A stretch of DNA of 16,665 nucleotides from Holophagales bacterium. GTDB lineage: Bacteria; Acidobacteriota; Holophagae; Holophagales; Holophagaceae. The stretch spans positions 1-16,665 of the forward strand of contig JAIRRD010000029.1 of the NCBI GenBank assembly GCA_031256155.1, given 5' to 3'. The position numbers and the translations under genes are program-made. Shown here in pieces: positions 15,775 through 16,665 of this stretch (positions are counted from its first letter, which is position 1; the number at the start of each line of letters is the position of its first letter). The notes below the pieces were generated by a model. That model ran no database searches, was not told where the DNA came from, and worked only from the letters and a program-made list of their open reading frames with translations.

Positions 15775-16299
15775 ATGATTTCAAATCGAAAATTACGTGC
15801 CTTTGTATTTTTGTTGAACTTTTCGCTGATGCTTGGCCCAGTGGCCTGCAAGCGCTCAACGGTGTCAAAGCCGTCTGAGACTGCGCCTAATACGGCCCCT
15901 AATGTTTCTAATACAGCGCAGGGGATGACCTTGCCGCCAGGCGCTTACGCCTTCATTCACGGCGTTTGGGAAGGAACCCTGGGCGACCCGCTTGGCTGGA
16001 GTATCAGGTTCGACTGTTTCGCCCGGAATGGTATTCAAAAACTCCTGGTCTCTATTACAGGTAATGATTTCCAATTATTCTATTTTCCCATCAATTACGG
16101 GCTGGAGGGCGATGCACTGAATTTATGGTGGAACGACGAAGCTAACCGCGCAACGATGAAGCTCCGCCTTGGTCAGGGTCGTCAACTGACGGGCACCTTC
16201 TCACAGTTACAAAAGGGCGGGCCTGTTTCTGCTGTCTTCTCCAAAACATCCAACGTGCCACAAGATGGCGCTGCGACCTATCACGGCACCTGGGAGTGA
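15775..16299 (+). CDS. Probable lipoprotein with a lipocalin-like WEGTL domain
   Basis: The function is unknown. The 174-residue product starts with a basic and hydrophobic signal sequence (RKLRAFVFLLNFSLMLGPVAC) whose Cys25 is a plausible lipid attachment site, although the -3 residue is proline and so not a standard lipobox. A Thr/Ser/Pro/Asn linker follows (about 26-50). From about residue 60 it has HGVWEGTLGDPLGWSIRF, a middle part with alternating hydrophobic residues, and RQLTGTFSQLQKGGPVSAVF. This pattern (WxGTL ... LxGTxxQ ... P) resembles small lipocalin-like beta-barrel domains found in secreted bacterial proteins. The start ATG 15775 has AGGA at 15765-15768. The last residues (YHGTWE) echo the domain start, so the protein may be a shortened two-domain form. 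It follows the M28 peptidase gene by 21 bases and is probably cotranscribed. Confidence 0.8.
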   Translation: MISNRKLRAFVFLLNFSLMLGPVACKRSTVSKPSETAPNTAPNVSNTAQGMTLPPGAYAFIHGVWEGTLGDPLGWSIRFDCFARNGIQKLLVSITGNDFQLFYFPINYGLEGDALNLWWNDEANRATMKLRLGQGRQLTGTFSQLQKGGPVSAVFSKTSNVPQDGAATYHGTWE

Positions 16300-16320
16300 A
16301 TTTTAGGTGACCCCATGTCG

Positions 16321-16512
16321 TCATTTCCTTTCCCTGTCTCTCTTGAGGGCGGCAAAGCTGCGGTCGTAAGTGGCTTCGCCTTCTTTACTGAAGAAACAAG
16401 CCGGAAACTCGTCCGACTTCTGATGGAAGCCTACGCAATCGCAGCACTTTCCCCGCCGTGAGCAGGAATAAGTGCAAGGACATTCTATTGTGTTATTGCA
16501 TGGACAACTCAT
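16321..16512 (-). CDS. Small cysteine-rich protein, DUF6485-type
   Basis: A 63-residue protein with eight cysteines arranged as CPCNN, ECPCTYSCSRRGKCCDCVGFH, then EFPACFF, followed by EATYDRSF near the C terminus. From memory this matches the small DUF6485 family (pattern CxCxYxxCxRxGxCCxCxxxH ... LPxCFF ... TYDRS), whose role is unknown. The cysteines and histidine suggest metal binding. The start is the ATG read from 16512, with GGAGG at 16521-16517 four bases upstream on this strand. Its first bases overlap the stop of the upstream gene (ATGA), so translation is probably coupled. It converges on the lipoprotein gene with only 21 bases between the two stops and no clear terminator hairpin. 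The gene call is firm; the family name was not confirmed by a search. Confidence 0.82.
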   Translation of the reverse strand: MSCPCNNTIECPCTYSCSRRGKCCDCVGFHQKSDEFPACFFSKEGEATYDRSFAALKRDRERK

Positions 16513-16664
16513 TCTGCCTCCAGCATCCTATAGTCCAGGATAGATTCATCCCCTTTTCTTGCCTCGGTTTTGAACAATTCTATGGGGTATTCCTTTGAGG
16601 CTCCTATGTTCCAAGCCTCCCCGCTGTAGTGAGGTACATCCTCAAAGATGATTTCCGGTACCAT
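16509..16664 (-). CDS. Unidentified protein, 3' end of a gene running in from the right edge
   Basis: Reading the minus strand from the ATG at 16664, an open frame of 51 codons runs to a TGA at 16511-16509. It begins MVPEIIFEDVPHYSGE and ends LDYRMLEAE. The frame starts at the very edge of the window, so the ATG may be internal and the gene longer. The stop overlaps the start of the DUF6485-type gene by ATGA, and the ribosome binding site of that gene lies inside this one, both of which support its being real and cotranscribed. I recognise no family in the visible residues: no membrane helix and no clear motif, and the composition is Glu/Lys-rich like a cytoplasmic protein. Confidence 0.6.
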   Translation of the reverse strand: MVPEIIFEDVPHYSGEAWNIGASKEYPIELFKTEARKGDESILDYRMLEAE

Positions 16665-16665
16665 G

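Noticed and set aside
16315-16461. 48-codon plus-strand frame beginning at ATG 16315
   Set aside because: It lies opposite the Cys-rich minus-strand gene, which has a strong ribosome binding site and family-like motifs; the plus frame has no ribosome binding site.

Overview
The window carries one large respiratory gene cluster flanked by accessory genes. It looks like a Gram-negative, moderate-GC bacterium: there is a secreted zinc peptidase, a probable lipoprotein, a membrane-anchored repeat protein, strong GGAGG-type ribosome binding sites and tight gene packing. No rRNA or other phylogenetic marker is present, so I do not assign a phylum. Peptidase style, LWKNG repeats and a DUF6485-type protein fit several less-studied phyla (Acidobacteriota-like, spirochaete- or Fibrobacterota-like groups), but this is only a loose impression.

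Layout. Positions 2-1486 hold the 3' part of an AT-rich gene of unknown function that enters from upstream. A good sigma70-type promoter follows (1521-1549). Next come eleven contiguous same-strand genes, nuoA-B-C-D-H-I-J-K-L-M-N (1582-12349), encoding the membrane arm and quinone-binding connecting module of proton-pumping NADH:quinone oxidoreductase (complex I). The NADH-dehydrogenase module genes nuoE, nuoF and nuoG are absent: nuoD is followed by nuoH after only 12 bases. The operon therefore encodes an 11-subunit enzyme, like the cyanobacterial/plastid NDH-1 or archaeal Fpo type, and its electron donor cannot be read from this window. Stops and starts overlap or nearly touch at A/B, M/N and K/L, which suggests translational coupling.

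Downstream on the same strand, with gaps of about 20-50 bases, lie a membrane-anchored protein with fourteen VYVAG...LWKNG repeats (12400-14397, a possible double seven-bladed propeller), a secreted M28 family zinc peptidase with a C-terminal FnIII-like domain (14419-15753), and a probable lipoprotein with a lipocalin-like domain (15775-16299). The right end has two convergent minus-strand genes: a small cysteine-rich DUF6485-type protein (16321-16512) coupled by an ATGA overlap to the 3' end of an unidentified gene (16509 to the edge).

The most unusual points are the 11-subunit complex I with lineage-specific additions (about 90 extra residues at the NuoC N terminus, about 25 in the first NuoH loop, a ten-histidine loop in NuoL), the 14-unit repeat protein directly behind the operon, and a lipoprotein whose last residues, read past its stop codon, repeat the start of its own domain. 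No stretch over 300 bases lacks a gene. I saw no rRNA, tRNA, CRISPR array, insertion sequence or phage gene.
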